Source of the DNA: Actinomycetota bacterium
Lineage (GTDB): Bacteria > Actinomycetota > Thermoleophilia > Gaiellales > Gaiellaceae
Length of the DNA: 64,000 nucleotides
NCBI GenBank assembly: GCA_009702325.1
Contig: WLID01000002.1
Location: forward strand, 124,001-188,000
Direction: 5' to 3'
Shown here: positions 1 to 9,179 of the stretch, in pieces
Numbering within the stretch: position 1 is the stretch's first letter
Layout: each line of letters opens with the position of its first letter
Position numbers and translations under genes: made by a program
Notes under the pieces: model-generated
What the model was told of the DNA's origin: nothing
Seen by the model: the letters and a program-made list of their open reading frames with translations, nothing else
Databases searched by the model: none

Positions 1-81
1 CCTCAAGGCCACTGTGGCAACTGGCGCCGTCGTGACAACCTCGGTGCTACCGCGAAACTGCGGCTGACGTCCTCGGACTAG
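1..81 (+). other. possible 3' end of a plus-strand gene
   Basis: The first 81 bases are open in frame 1 on the plus strand and end in TAG at 79-81, converging with the minus-strand gene that ends at 78. Frame 2 is also open until a TGA at 65-67. Both frames are too short to identify. This could be the tail of a gene lying mostly outside the window, or simply non-coding. Confidence 0.2.
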
Positions 82-707
82 AGCGGACGCACGGCGATAA
101 GAACACCGCCCGCGACAGCGATTTCAACGTGCTCCGCAGCGAACTCGTTCGAGACGCCTCGGGTTGCACCGAGCGCGAGCGTCTCATCGGTGAGCGGATA
201 CAGCAGCCCCTCCGTCGTCACGCCGGTCGCGTCGCCATGAACCGGAAACAGCGAGATCGTGGCTCCTGGCACGCCAGCAAACGTGCGAGAGCCACGAACG
301 ACGTGAACCAACGCGTCTTCCGTCACGAGGTCGATTGGCACGCCGGCGTACTTCGGATGCGCGATCAGGAGTAGCTCACCAAACGCCTGATCGACTCGCC
401 CATTCGAGCTCCCGACCACACGAATCTCCGCTGGCCCGAACCGGAGTGCAGCGTCGAGCGCCAGCTCAAGATCGGTTGCGTCCTTCGCAACCGCGTGACG
501 TTCAACCGCCGCGCCCATCCGTTCAAGCTCGCCGCGCGCCTCGTCAGAAAGCGAATCGAAGTCGCCAACCACGAGATCGACCCGCAGGCCAAGCGCCCGC
601 GCGCGATCGAATCCGCTGTCGGCCGCGACAACGATGAACTCGCCCGACCACCCGATTCCAGCGGCCGTTGGGGCGATAGGCCCGCCCGAACAGACAACAA
701 CCCGCAC
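78..707 (-). CDS. thiamine pyrophosphokinase-like protein
   Basis: About 209 aa, the usual size for the thiamine pyrophosphokinase family, which transfers pyrophosphate from ATP to thiamine to make thiamine diphosphate. Motifs in order: DSGFD (30-34), GDFDS (48-52), KDATDLE (75-81) and GSSNGRVDQ (99-107), the nucleotide- and Mg-binding signatures of the catalytic domain. I chose the GTG at 707, eleven bases beyond the gcvPB stop. A start at 770 would lie inside gcvPB and add 21 arginine-rich residues unlike the family. It is last in the glycine cleavage operon. Whether it acts on thiamine or on a related substrate cannot be told from sequence. Confidence 0.85.
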   Translation of the reverse strand: MRVVVCSGGPIAPTAAGIGWSGEFIVVAADSGFDRARALGLRVDLVVGDFDSLSDEARGELERMGAAVERHAVAKDATDLELALDAALRFGPAEIRVVGSSNGRVDQAFGELLLIAHPKYAGVPIDLVTEDALVHVVRGSRTFAGVPGATISLFPVHGDATGVTTEGLLYPLTDETLALGATRGVSNEFAAEHVEIAVAGGVLIAVRPL

Positions 708-717
708 CCCAGATTGG

Positions 718-2205
718 CTAGGAGCCAAAGCCGAAGCGAACGATCGGTTCCTTCGCCGCGCGCACCTCATCGAGACGCGTCACAGGCCGGAAATGCGGCG
801 CAGTCTTCAGCACCTCCGGATCGTCAGCGGCCTCGCGAGCGATCTCAAGCATCACGTCACAGAACGCGTCGAGCGTCTCCTTCGCCTCACTCTCGGTGGG
901 CTCAATCATCAGCGCCTCAGGCACAACAAGCGGGAAGTAGACGGTCGGTGGGTGGTAGCCGAAGTCCATCAAGCGCTTCGCGACGTCGGTTGCCGTGATC
1001 CCGTATTCCTTCTTCAGGTTGCGGGCCGACAAGACGAACTCGTGCATGCAGAGCCGGTCGTACGGCAGGTCATACGCCCCTTGCAACCGCACACGCATGT
1101 AGTTCGCGTTCAGCACGGCGACCTCGCTCATCTCTCGCAACGCCGGCCCCCACGCCCGCATGAAGGCATATGACCGCACAAACACGCCAAACGGCCCGGA
1201 ATACCCACGCACACGTCCGATCGACTGCGGCCGATCGTGCTCCAACCGGAACGCCTCACCGTCACGAACAACGGTCGGTGCCGGCAGAAACGGTTCGAGA
1301 ATGTCGCGCACCGCGATTGGGCCACCACCCGGGCCGCCACCGCCATGCGGCTGCGAGAACGTCTTGTGCAAGTTGATGTGCACCACATCGAATCCCATGT
1401 CGCCCGGACGTGAGATGCCGACGACGGCGTTCAAGTTCGCGCCGTCGTAGTACATGAGCGCGCCGACGGCCCGGAAGATCTCGCGGATCTCGGAGATGTT
1501 CTCGTCAAACAGACCGAGCGTCGACGGGTTTGTGAGCATCAGCCCGGCCGTGTTCTCATCGACCTTGCCGCGGAGATCCTCGATGTCGATGTTGCCGCGG
1601 GCATCGGTCTTCACCGGCGTCAGCTCAAACCCGGTCATCGCGACGCTCGCAGGGTTCGTGCCGTGCGCCGTGTCGGGAATCACGATCTTCCGCCGCTGCG
1701 CCCCCTCACCCTTCGACTCGAAGTACGCCTTCATCACAAGCAGTCCGGTGAGCTCGCCCTGGCTGCCCGCTGCCGGCTGCAGGCTCACTGCGTCGAGGCC
1801 GGTGACAGCCCGCAGGATCTCCTGGAGGTTCCACTCGAGTTCAAGCGCCCCCTGCACCGATTCGTCCTCAGCCAGCGGGTGAATGTCGCGAAACCCAGGA
1901 AGGCCAACCAGACGCTCGTTGACGCGCGGGTTGTACTTCATCGTGCAGCTGCCAAGGGGATAGAAGCCCGAATCGATCCCGAAGTTGCGAGTCGAAAGCT
2001 TCGTAAAGTGACGGACGACCTCGGGCTCGGCAAGTTCCGGCAGCCGAGGCGCGCTCTTTCGCGCCAGGTGTGCAGGCACGGCAGGCACCGGTAGGCCCGG
2101 GTTCGGGATCGCGAGGCCACGGCGGCCGGCACGCGACTTCTCGAAGATCAAGGGCATTGCGTCGCTCTCGTCGGTTGTCAGCGGGCGGTCGGCTGCGCCA
2201 CTCAT
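718..2205 (-). CDS. gcvPB: glycine dehydrogenase (decarboxylating) subunit 2
   Basis: 495 aa, the C-terminal half of the P-protein of the glycine cleavage system. It decarboxylates glycine with PLP and passes the aminomethyl group to lipoyl-GcvH. The PLP-binding lysine is K281 in HKTFSQPHGGGGPG, and D254 in YYDGANLNA is the expected partner of the pyridine nitrogen. The P-protein is split here into PA and PB, as in Firmicutes and some deep actinobacteria, rather than being one chain of about 950 aa. The start overlaps the gcvPA stop by 4 bases (ATGA), so the two subunits are probably translationally coupled. Confidence 0.97.
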   Translation of the reverse strand: MSGAADRPLTTDESDAMPLIFEKSRAGRRGLAIPNPGLPVPAVPAHLARKSAPRLPELAEPEVVRHFTKLSTRNFGIDSGFYPLGSCTMKYNPRVNERLVGLPGFRDIHPLAEDESVQGALELEWNLQEILRAVTGLDAVSLQPAAGSQGELTGLLVMKAYFESKGEGAQRRKIVIPDTAHGTNPASVAMTGFELTPVKTDARGNIDIEDLRGKVDENTAGLMLTNPSTLGLFDENISEIREIFRAVGALMYYDGANLNAVVGISRPGDMGFDVVHINLHKTFSQPHGGGGPGGGPIAVRDILEPFLPAPTVVRDGEAFRLEHDRPQSIGRVRGYSGPFGVFVRSYAFMRAWGPALREMSEVAVLNANYMRVRLQGAYDLPYDRLCMHEFVLSARNLKKEYGITATDVAKRLMDFGYHPPTVYFPLVVPEALMIEPTESEAKETLDAFCDVMLEIAREAADDPEVLKTAPHFRPVTRLDEVRAAKEPIVRFGFGS

Positions 2206-3527
2206 GCGGCAAGCACCTCCACCAGACGGTCGATGTCGGCGACGGTGCGCTTCTCCGTCACCGCGATCAGCAACGCGTCGTCGTACCCCGGATACACGCG
2301 GCCGAGCGGCAAACCCGGATTCAACCCCGTGGCACGTGCCGAGCGCACAGCGTCGCGAGCGTCACGCCCGAGCTTCACAGCGAACTCCTTGAACGTGGTC
2401 TGCTCCGGAAACAGCGGCTCAATCCCACGGGCAGCCAGTTGCTCCTTCGCGTACCCGGCGAGCGCCATGCATGCCTCGCCCGTCTCGCGCAGACCTTGCG
2501 GGCCAAGCAGCGACAGATGCACAAGGCCGGCGAGCGCGAGCAGCGTCTGGTTCGTCGTGATATTCGACGTCGCCTTCTCACGCCGAATGTGTTGCTCACG
2601 CGTCTGCAGCGTCAGCACGAAGCCGCGCTTGCCTGTCTGGTCAACCGTCTGACCGACGATACGACCGGGAAGTCGACGAATGTGCTCCGAGCTCGCTGCG
2701 AGGAAACCGTAGTGCGGCCCGCCGTAGCTCACGTAGTTGCCAGCCGACTGCCCCTCACCGATCGCAAGATCACACCCATAGTTGCCAGGCGCTTCAAGCA
2801 CACCAAGCGAGATCAGGTCGACGTGTGCACACGCAAGGGCACCGGCATCCTTCGCGGCAGCGGCCAGATCGGGAGCAGCCTCAAGACAGCCAAAGAAGTT
2901 CGGCTGCTGGAAGATCACGATCGCAGCGTCTTCCGCCGCCTCGCGAACACGGGCCGGATCGGTCACTCCGCCCTCGTGCGGAACGACGACCACCTCCATG
3001 CCGAAGCCGCGCGCGTATGTCACAAGCGTCTCGCGCACCTGCGGATTGGTCGCCTCGGTAACGACGATCTTCGAACGACCAGTTGCCGCACGAGCGACAA
3101 AGCACGCGTCGGCAGCGACCGTCTGGCCGTCATAGCCCGAGGCATTCGACACATCCATGCCGGTCAGTTCGCAGATCACCGTCTGGTACTCGAAGATCGC
3201 CTGCAGCACCCCCTGGCTCATCTCCGGCTGATACGGCGTGTACGCGGTGAGGAACTCGCCGCGCTGCAGCACCGAATCGACAACGGCAGAGACGTAGTGG
3301 TCGTACACACCGGCACCGAGGAACGTCACCTCGTCAACGACGTTCTTGGCCGCGAGCTCCTCCATGTGCCGCGTGAGCTCTGCCTCAGACAACGCGGGCA
3401 GCACGTCAAGCGGCCCGGCATAGCGGACGTCGGCGGGAATATCGCGGAACAGCTCGGCAATCGAGGAGACCCCGATCGCCGCGAGCATCGCTTCGCGGTC
3501 AGCGTCGGTGAGCGAGAGGAAGCTCAC
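2202..3527 (-). CDS. gcvPA: glycine dehydrogenase (decarboxylating) subunit 1
   Basis: 441 aa, the N-terminal half of the split P-protein. It pairs with GcvPB to make the active decarboxylase. The N-terminus (SFLSLTDADREAMLAAIG) and the later FLGAGVYDHYVSAVV segment are typical of GcvPA. It overlaps gcvH upstream and gcvPB downstream by 4 bases each, giving the order T-H-PA-PB with no spacing. It contributes the fold-type I half that lacks the PLP lysine. Confidence 0.97.
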   Translation of the reverse strand: MSFLSLTDADREAMLAAIGVSSIAELFRDIPADVRYAGPLDVLPALSEAELTRHMEELAAKNVVDEVTFLGAGVYDHYVSAVVDSVLQRGEFLTAYTPYQPEMSQGVLQAIFEYQTVICELTGMDVSNASGYDGQTVAADACFVARAATGRSKIVVTEATNPQVRETLVTYARGFGMEVVVVPHEGGVTDPARVREAAEDAAIVIFQQPNFFGCLEAAPDLAAAAKDAGALACAHVDLISLGVLEAPGNYGCDLAIGEGQSAGNYVSYGGPHYGFLAASSEHIRRLPGRIVGQTVDQTGKRGFVLTLQTREQHIRREKATSNITTNQTLLALAGLVHLSLLGPQGLRETGEACMALAGYAKEQLAARGIEPLFPEQTTFKEFAVKLGRDARDAVRSARATGLNPGLPLGRVYPGYDDALLIAVTEKRTVADIDRLVEVLAA

Positions 3528-3919
3528 TGCTCGTCGAGCACCTTGCGATAGTCGGCGAGATCAAGCAGTACGTCCTTCTCGGAAGGATCCGAAAGGCGAA
3601 TCCGCACCAGCCACCCGTTGCCATACGGATCGAGATTTACGGTTTCGGGCGTGCCCACAACAATGTCGTTCACCTCAAGCACCTCGCCCGACAACGGTGA
3701 GATCAGATCGGACACCGCCTTGACCGACTCGATCTCACCATACGACTCATCCTTCGAGATCGTCGCGCCCACCGCAGGCGGCTCGTAATGCACGAGCTCC
3801 CCAAGTGCGTCGGCGGCATGCCAGGTGATTCCCAGCAAAGCCTCGTCGCCCTCAATACGGGCCCAATCGTGTTCTTCGTTGTACAACAGGTCGTCCGGAT
3901 ATGACTCTGCGGCTGCCAC
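3524..3919 (-). CDS. gcvH: glycine cleavage system H protein
   Basis: 131 aa lipoyl carrier that shuttles the aminomethyl group from the P-protein to the T-protein and is then reoxidised by lipoamide dehydrogenase. The lipoylated lysine is K67 in GEIESVKAVSDL. I prefer the GTG at 3919 because a GGGAGGG Shine-Dalgarno sequence lies five bases upstream and the resulting length fits the family. An ATG at 3937 would give six extra residues and overlap gcvT. No lipoamide dehydrogenase gene is in this operon. Confidence 0.95.
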   Translation of the reverse strand: MAAAESYPDDLLYNEEHDWARIEGDEALLGITWHAADALGELVHYEPPAVGATISKDESYGEIESVKAVSDLISPLSGEVLEVNDIVVGTPETVNLDPYGNGWLVRIRLSDPSEKDVLLDLADYRKVLDEQ

Positions 3920-3920
3920 G

Positions 3921-4970
3921 TCAGCCCTCCCTCGCATAGATGGGTTTCTTTACGACTGCTGCCTGCTTCGCACGTCCGCGCACATCGATTGTGAGCACGT
4001 TCCCGACGGCCGCGACGGCCGCCGGCACGTACCCGAGGCCGATCCCAACCTCAAGCATCGGCGAGAGCGTGCCCGACGTCACTTCACCGCCACCTTCGAT
4101 CGCCATGCCACCCCGCGGAATTGCGTTCTCCGTCATCGTGAACGCCACGAGCTTCTGCTCGGGGCCCGCATCCTTCACTGCGCGCAGCCGCTCGACCCCA
4201 GTGAAGTCGGTGTCGAGCGCACAGACCCAGCCGAGCCCACTCGAGATCGCATCGCGACCCGGGCCAATGTCATTGCCGTGCAGCGGATAACACACCTCAA
4301 GGCGCAGCGTGTCGCGCGCTCCCAGGCCACACGGAGTGACACCCGCGGCGACGATCGCATCCCACAGTGCGGGCGCATCCTCCGACGGGCAGGCCAGCTC
4401 GACTCCTTCCTCGCCCGTGTAGCCCGTGCGGTTCACCATGACCTCGATGCCGCCAACCGTGCCCATCTCCCACGTAAACGGGGTGCCCGGCGCGATCCCG
4501 ATCTTCCGCAGCGCGTCTGGCCCTTGCACCGCGAGCAACGCGAAGTCATCCGAGACATCGCGCACATCTGACCCAGTGATCTCGCGCTCCTTAATCCACG
4601 CGTAGTCGGCATCGCGGTTGGAGGCGTTCACGACGAGCAGATAGCGGTGCTCACCAGTGCGATATGCGATGAGGTCGTCGATGATGCCGCCCTCCTCGTT
4701 CGTCAGGAGCGTGTAGTGAGCCTCACCAACGTCGAGCTTCGTAATGTCGTTTGAGAGCAACTGTTGGAGGAGGTCGCGAGCCATTGGCCCCTCAACCTCA
4801 ATCTCGCCCATGTGCGAGACGTCAAAGACCCCCGCGTCTGTCCGCACCGCCTTGTGCTCAGGGATCACACCCTCGTACTGCACAGGCATCTCCCAGCCAG
4901 CAAATGGAACGAGGCGCGCACCGGCCGCGACGTGAGCGTCATAGAGCGGCGTCCGGCGGAGGGCTTCCAC
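3921..4970 (-). CDS. gcvT: aminomethyltransferase (T protein)
   Basis: 349 aa. It transfers the methylene group from aminomethyl-lipoyl GcvH to tetrahydrofolate and releases ammonia. N-terminal folate-domain motifs are clear: FAGWEMPVQY and DVSHMGEIEVEG (residues roughly 23-60), followed by LLSNDITKL. It is first in the operon. The 90-base gap to ftsZ (4971-5060) holds no glycine-riboswitch-like core that I can recognise, so glycine control is not evident here. Confidence 0.96.
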   Translation of the reverse strand: MEALRRTPLYDAHVAAGARLVPFAGWEMPVQYEGVIPEHKAVRTDAGVFDVSHMGEIEVEGPMARDLLQQLLSNDITKLDVGEAHYTLLTNEEGGIIDDLIAYRTGEHRYLLVVNASNRDADYAWIKEREITGSDVRDVSDDFALLAVQGPDALRKIGIAPGTPFTWEMGTVGGIEVMVNRTGYTGEEGVELACPSEDAPALWDAIVAAGVTPCGLGARDTLRLEVCYPLHGNDIGPGRDAISSGLGWVCALDTDFTGVERLRAVKDAGPEQKLVAFTMTENAIPRGGMAIEGGGEVTSGTLSPMLEVGIGLGYVPAAVAAVGNVLTIDVRGRAKQAAVVKKPIYAREG

Positions 4971-5060
4971 GACAGCAATCCTACTGACAGATCACGTCGT
5001 CACGACCCGCTAACCGACGCGGGAATTGGATGCGTGTATACGACCGCGAGAAGCGGCTGG

Positions 5061-6125
5061 TTAGTCGCGCAGGAACGACGGCACGTCGAGATCCGACGAC
5101 GTGTCGGCGGGCCGCGTCAGCCCAAGACCACCCGGAACAGGAGCGGCCTCAAAGGTCGGCCGAACCCGCTTGCGCCGCTGACCGCCAAAGCCAGTTGCGA
5201 TCACCGTGACGCGCACCTCGTCGCTCCGAGAGTCGTCGATCACCGCACCGAAGATCACGTTGGCGTTCTGATCGGCCGCGCTCGTCACCACTTCGGCTGC
5301 TTCGTTCACCTCAAAGAGCCCGAGGTCGGACGGGCCGGTGATGTTCAGCAAGATTCCCGTGGCGCCCTCGATCGAAGATTCGAGCAGCGGCGAACTGACG
5401 GCGGTGCGCGCAGCCTCAGTCGCACGATTCTCGCCCGTCGAAACACCGATACCCATCAATGCCGAACCGGCGTCGCGCATGATCGTGCGCACATCGGCGA
5501 AGTCAAGATTGACGATGCCCGGAACCGTGATCAGGTCAGTGATGCCCTGGATGCCCTGACGGAGAATGTCGTCGGCCATCTTGAACGCGTCAGCGAGCGG
5601 CGTCTTCTTCTCGACGACCTGCAAGAGGCGATCGTTCTCGATCACGATCAACGTGTCGACCTTGTCGGCAAGTTCGTTGATGCCCTGCTCGGCATGCTGC
5701 GAGCGACGGCGACCTTCGAAGCTGAACGGGCGAGTGACAACACCAACCGTGAGTGCCTCCAACTCGCGAGCCAGCTCAGCGACGACGGGAGCTGCACCTG
5801 TTCCGGTGCCACCACCTTCACCGGCGGTCACAAAGATCATGTCGGCGCCCTTCAGCGCTTCCTTCAATTCGTCGCGGCTCTCCATCGCAGCTGCGTGTCC
5901 GACCGTCGGATCGGCGCCGGCGCCAAGACCGCGCGTCGCCTTCGCGCCAATGTGGATCTTCACATCGGCATCGCACCCAACAAGGGCCTGTGCATCGGTG
6001 TTGATCGCGACGAATTCGACGCCCGTAAGCCCAGCGTCGACCATGCGGTTGACCGCGTTCGTACCGCCGCCGCCAACACCGACGACCTTGATTACTGCGA
6101 GGTAGTTCCCGGATCGATCTCTCAT
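5061..6125 (-). CDS. ftsZ: cell division GTPase FtsZ
   Basis: 354 aa tubulin homologue that polymerises into the Z ring at mid-cell. The tubulin signature GGGTGTG is at 104-110, the synergy (T7) loop NLDFADV at 206-212, and the conserved C-terminal tail [10 protein letters not shown] at 345-354 is the docking peptide for partners such as SepF and FtsW. Ordinary length. It is last in the dcw cluster and follows ftsQ after 126 bases that contain a strong-looking promoter, so it is probably expressed separately as well as by read-through. No ftsA lies between ftsQ and ftsZ, as is usual in Actinobacteria. Confidence 0.98.
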   Translation of the reverse strand: MRDRSGNYLAVIKVVGVGGGGTNAVNRMVDAGLTGVEFVAINTDAQALVGCDADVKIHIGAKATRGLGAGADPTVGHAAAMESRDELKEALKGADMIFVTAGEGGGTGTGAAPVVAELARELEALTVGVVTRPFSFEGRRRSQHAEQGINELADKVDTLIVIENDRLLQVVEKKTPLADAFKMADDILRQGIQGITDLITVPGIVNLDFADVRTIMRDAGSALMGIGVSTGENRATEAARTAVSSPLLESSIEGATGILLNITGPSDLGLFEVNEAAEVVTSAADQNANVIFGAVIDDSRSDEVRVTVIATGFGGQRRKRVRPTFEAAPVPGGLGLTRPADTSSDLDVPSFLRD

Positions 6126-6190
6126 ATGAATAGTGCTCGACCTAAAGCTGTAGTGAAGGCTGGGGCCGTCGAGCTTCCCTTTCTTGCCGC

Positions 6191-6219
6191 AGAGTACGGT
6201 CGGTTGAACGTCGTGTCAA
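6191..6219 (-). promoter_or_regulatory. promoter in front of ftsZ
   Basis: On the minus strand a perfect TTGACA (-35, 6214-6219) is followed after 17 bases by TACTCT (-10, 6191-6196). It lies in the ftsQ-ftsZ gap and would give a 5' leader of about 60 bases before the ftsZ start at 6125. Dedicated ftsZ promoters are common in bacteria. This one is read from sequence only. Confidence 0.65.
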
Positions 6220-6251
6220 CAGAGAAACACCGCCCTCGACCTGTCTAACCC

Positions 6252-7085
6252 TCAACCTCCACCTGCGACTTGAGAGTTAGGCCCTCCAACGACTGGCCGC
6301 TCAGGCACGCTGACATCGATGTAGGAGTCGCCGCTCTTCATGCCGATCATCCGCAAGATCCGGCCGGCAATGGCGAGCTTCAAGCGGAGATCCCCGGTGT
6401 CACCGAAGCGAACCTCAAGTCCATTCGAAAGTCGGAAGTCGAGATTCTCCTTCGTCGCATCGACCACCCGCACGTGCGCATTGAGTCCTGAACCTGCCAC
6501 TGGAGCGAGCGCCTGCGCAGCAAGCCCGCCAGCATTCAGCGGCAGCGTTGAACCGACCGTGACCGAGGTCTTTGCCGGCACCCACGCCTTGGGAAGCGAG
6601 CTTCGCCGAGGGTGCAACAGCTGGCCAAGCACGCGCGCCCGAGCAGACACAAGCCACGCTGTCTTGCCGGCGTGCAGCACGAGCACTGGGCGCTCGGGAA
6701 CGACTGTCACCCGCAACGTGCTCGGAAAACGACGGTCGAAACGAATCGATAAGACGTCGGGCACATCAGCGAGCCGAGACATCAGATCGCCACCGCTAAC
6801 GGCCAGCAGGCTCCGTCCCTTCTCACCCTCAAGTGCCGCCGAGACGGCAGCGCGTGTCGCCGTCGTACCGCCGACGACATCGATCGACGACACCGCGAAG
6901 ATCGGCGTGAATCGGGCGATCGAATAGAGACCGGTGCAGGCAAGCAGGGCGACTGCCACCCACGTCACAAGCTGGCGCCGCGAGATTCGCCCAAACACGT
7001 TCTCGGCGGTTGAGATCCGGTGCCGCGTTCGGCGAGATTCCGTCTTGGTGGTACGCGTCGTTCTCCGCCTGGCGGTCACTCCCAC
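6252..7085 (-). CDS. ftsQ: cell division protein FtsQ (POTRA domain)
   Basis: About 277 aa. A basic cytoplasmic N-terminus rich in R and T is followed by one membrane segment (WVAVALLACTGLYSIA), then an extracytoplasmic POTRA domain opening with FAVSSIDVVGG and the FtsQ-type beta domain. FtsQ links FtsL/FtsB to the rest of the divisome. The start is uncertain: GTG codons at 7085 and 7079 both follow the murB stop, while an upstream ATG-frame start at 7166 would lie inside murB. Sits between murB and ftsZ, the standard place. Confidence 0.88.
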   Translation of the reverse strand: MGVTARRRTTRTTKTESRRTRHRISTAENVFGRISRRQLVTWVAVALLACTGLYSIARFTPIFAVSSIDVVGGTTATRAAVSAALEGEKGRSLLAVSGGDLMSRLADVPDVLSIRFDRRFPSTLRVTVVPERPVLVLHAGKTAWLVSARARVLGQLLHPRRSSLPKAWVPAKTSVTVGSTLPLNAGGLAAQALAPVAGSGLNAHVRVVDATKENLDFRLSNGLEVRFGDTGDLRLKLAIAGRILRMIGMKSGDSYIDVSVPERPVVGGPNSQVAGGG

Positions 7086-7110
7086 CAGTTCGGCGTCAAC
7101 GCCACGACCC

Positions 7111-8001
7111 CTACAGGGCAGGTAACACGATCGGCCCGAGGAAACGCACCTCGTGCTTGAGAACAATCCCGTACCGCTCGTACACCCGCCGTCGAGCTTC
7201 GGCCATCAGTGCCACCGCATCCGCCGTCGTCGCGTTGGCGACGTTCTCTATGAAGTTGGCGTGAACCGGCGAGATCACCGCGCCGCCGATGACGTATCCC
7301 TTCAACCCGCACGCCTCGATCGCCTGCCCCGCGCCGAGATCCGGAGACGGGTTCTTAAACACGCTCCCAAAGGTTCGCTTGTTCGTGGGTTGCGAGGCTT
7401 TCCGTTTGGCGAGCAACGCTGATGCGCTCGCACGGATCACAGACGGATCACGCGGAATCAGCTCGTACCGCACCTCAGCCACAACCTGGCCGGGGATCAA
7501 GCCGGAGTGGCGATAGCTGAGCCCGAGATCCCCGACGCCCAACTCGTGTGTGCCGCGGGCATCGACAACGAGCACCGAACGCGTGATCTCACTCCAGTCG
7601 CTTCCGTACGCGCCGGCATTCATCCGCACACCGCCACCAGCCGTACCAGGGATCGCCGCCGCGAACTCAAAGCCGCCAAGCCCAGCATCGCGTGCACGGT
7701 GCAAGCAGACGGCGTTCGTCGCGCCGCCGCCCGCCACCATCGTCTTCCCATCAATCGTCACCGAAGCGAGCTCGCCAACGAGGCGAAGCACGAGCGCATC
7801 CACCCCGTCGTCGTGCACGAGCAGGTTCGAACCGAGTCCGATGACCTCGACCGGCCAGGCACTCGCCTCCGCATGCGCCAGCACCGCCTGCAACTGGGAG
7901 ACAGACGCGGGCTCGGCGTAATGGCGGGCCGTGCCGCCGGTGCCGATCGTCGTATGTCGTGCCAGCGGCTCGTCGTCGCGGATCTCAGGCAACTCCGTCA
8001 T
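7111..8001 (-). CDS. murB: UDP-N-acetylenolpyruvoylglucosamine reductase
   Basis: 296 aa FAD enzyme that reduces UDP-GlcNAc-enolpyruvate to UDP-MurNAc using NADPH. The FAD-binding region shows TTIGTGGTARHYAEP near residue 16 and GLGSNLLVHDDGV near 57. Later come IPGTAGGGVRMNAGAYG and the type-I FGSVFKNPSPDLGAGQAIE segment with the catalytic-loop surroundings. It starts inside the murC stop codon (4-base ATGA overlap), so the two are coupled. Confidence 0.96.
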   Translation of the reverse strand: MTELPEIRDDEPLARHTTIGTGGTARHYAEPASVSQLQAVLAHAEASAWPVEVIGLGSNLLVHDDGVDALVLRLVGELASVTIDGKTMVAGGGATNAVCLHRARDAGLGGFEFAAAIPGTAGGGVRMNAGAYGSDWSEITRSVLVVDARGTHELGVGDLGLSYRHSGLIPGQVVAEVRYELIPRDPSVIRASASALLAKRKASQPTNKRTFGSVFKNPSPDLGAGQAIEACGLKGYVIGGAVISPVHANFIENVANATTADAVALMAEARRRVYERYGIVLKHEVRFLGPIVLPAL

Positions 8002-9179
8002 GCCATCGTCCCGAGCCTCTCTCGCAACAGCGCGGGAGCACGATCGATGTCGCCCGCACCTGCAATCAACAAGACGTCGCCCTTGCGCGCTCGCGAGACG
8101 AGATAGGCCACGCCAGCATCAACCGCGGGGGTGTAGACCGGAAGCCCGCCGGCATCCGAGACCGCCCGTACCACCAGCATCCCGTCGACGCCCGCAACCG
8201 GCACCTCACGGGCCGCGTAGATGTCGGTCACAGCCACATCGTCGGCTCCGGCCAGTGCGCGACCAAATTCCGTTGCGAGGTGGCGCGTGCGCGAGTAGAG
8301 ATGCGGCTGGAAGAGCACGCGAAGGCGGCGGCCCGGGAACGCCTCTCGCGCTGCCGCGATCGCCGCCGCCACCTCAGTTGGGTGATGGCCGTAGTCGTCG
8401 ACGATTGTCACACCGCCCACCTCGCTCACCTCGAAGCGCCGACCTGTCCCCGTAAACCGCGCGAGGATCGGCGCTGCCTCGGCTGCCGGAACTCCCGCGA
8501 GCGCCAGCGCCGCGAGCGCCGTGCCCGCGTTCGCCCGATTGTGGGCGCCGGGGACGCTCAGCGCCCCATCGAAGGCGGGAGCGTCCCGCACGAGGTGCGG
8601 TGCCGCCGCCGCCCAGGATCCGAAGGCGTCTTCGAGTTCCGCGAGTGACCGAAACTCCGTGTGGTGATCGAGCTCAACGTTGGTGACCACCGCAATCTCG
8701 GCCGGGAGCCCAAAGACTGTGCGGTCAGACTCGTCACCCTCAACGACAAGCCATCCCTCCCCCGACCCGGCGTTCGCCCCGAGTTGTGGCACGGGCGAGC
8801 CGATCAGCCACGCTGGATCCCTGCCCGCTTCCCGCAACACGTACGCGATCATCGCGGCGGTCGTCCCTTTGCCGTGCGCTCCCGCCACAACGATCGCTGG
8901 GCGGAGGCTGACAAGCTCACGAAGGAATGCGGCACGTGACGTGCCGGCCACTGCGGGGTAGGCGCTCGAAACAATCGGCTCCCACCCATCGGGGATGACT
9001 GGTTCAGGGGTGATCTCAACCGGGACGTCCTCTAGGCCGCCGAGATAGGGCGTTGTCACCTTGTCCCACCCGCCAACCTCTGCCCCCCACGCTCGCGCGA
9101 GCTGGGCATAGGCCGAGAGCCCCGACCCGCCGATGCCGACAAACCACAATCGCCGACCGCTAAGAGCGGACAAGTGCAA
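7998..9179 (-). CDS. murC: UDP-N-acetylmuramate--L-alanine ligase
   Basis: 393 aa, a little short for MurC (about 450). It adds L-alanine to UDP-MurNAc using ATP. N-terminal UDP-binding domain with FVGIGGSGLSAYA, ATP-binding loop GAHGKGTTAAM near 98, central ELDHHTEF and HNRANAGTALAAL, and a C-terminal domain with DDYGHHPTEVAAAI and FQPHLYSRT. It overlaps the end of murG by 20 bases. Compactness comes from short loops; all catalytic motifs are present. Confidence 0.96.
   Translation of the reverse strand: MHLSALSGRRLWFVGIGGSGLSAYAQLARAWGAEVGGWDKVTTPYLGGLEDVPVEITPEPVIPDGWEPIVSSAYPAVAGTSRAAFLRELVSLRPAIVVAGAHGKGTTAAMIAYVLREAGRDPAWLIGSPVPQLGANAGSGEGWLVVEGDESDRTVFGLPAEIAVVTNVELDHHTEFRSLAELEDAFGSWAAAAPHLVRDAPAFDGALSVPGAHNRANAGTALAALALAGVPAAEAAPILARFTGTGRRFEVSEVGGVTIVDDYGHHPTEVAAAIAAAREAFPGRRLRVLFQPHLYSRTRHLATEFGRALAGADDVAVTDIYAAREVPVAGVDGMLVVRAVSDAGGLPVYTPAVDAGVAYLVSRARKGDVLLIAGAGDIDRAPALLRERLGTMA

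Noticed and set aside
2070..3551. 493-codon plus-strand frame opposite gcvPA and gcvPB
   Set aside because: Arg- and His-rich, no family features; it is the complement of confident genes.
4971..5060. Glycine riboswitch upstream of gcvT
   Set aside because: The gap is only 90 bases and shows no recognisable glycine aptamer core or tandem arrangement.
4764..6248. 494-codon plus-strand frame opposite ftsZ
   Set aside because: Antisense shadow of ftsZ and the end of gcvT; no start signal or recognisable domain.
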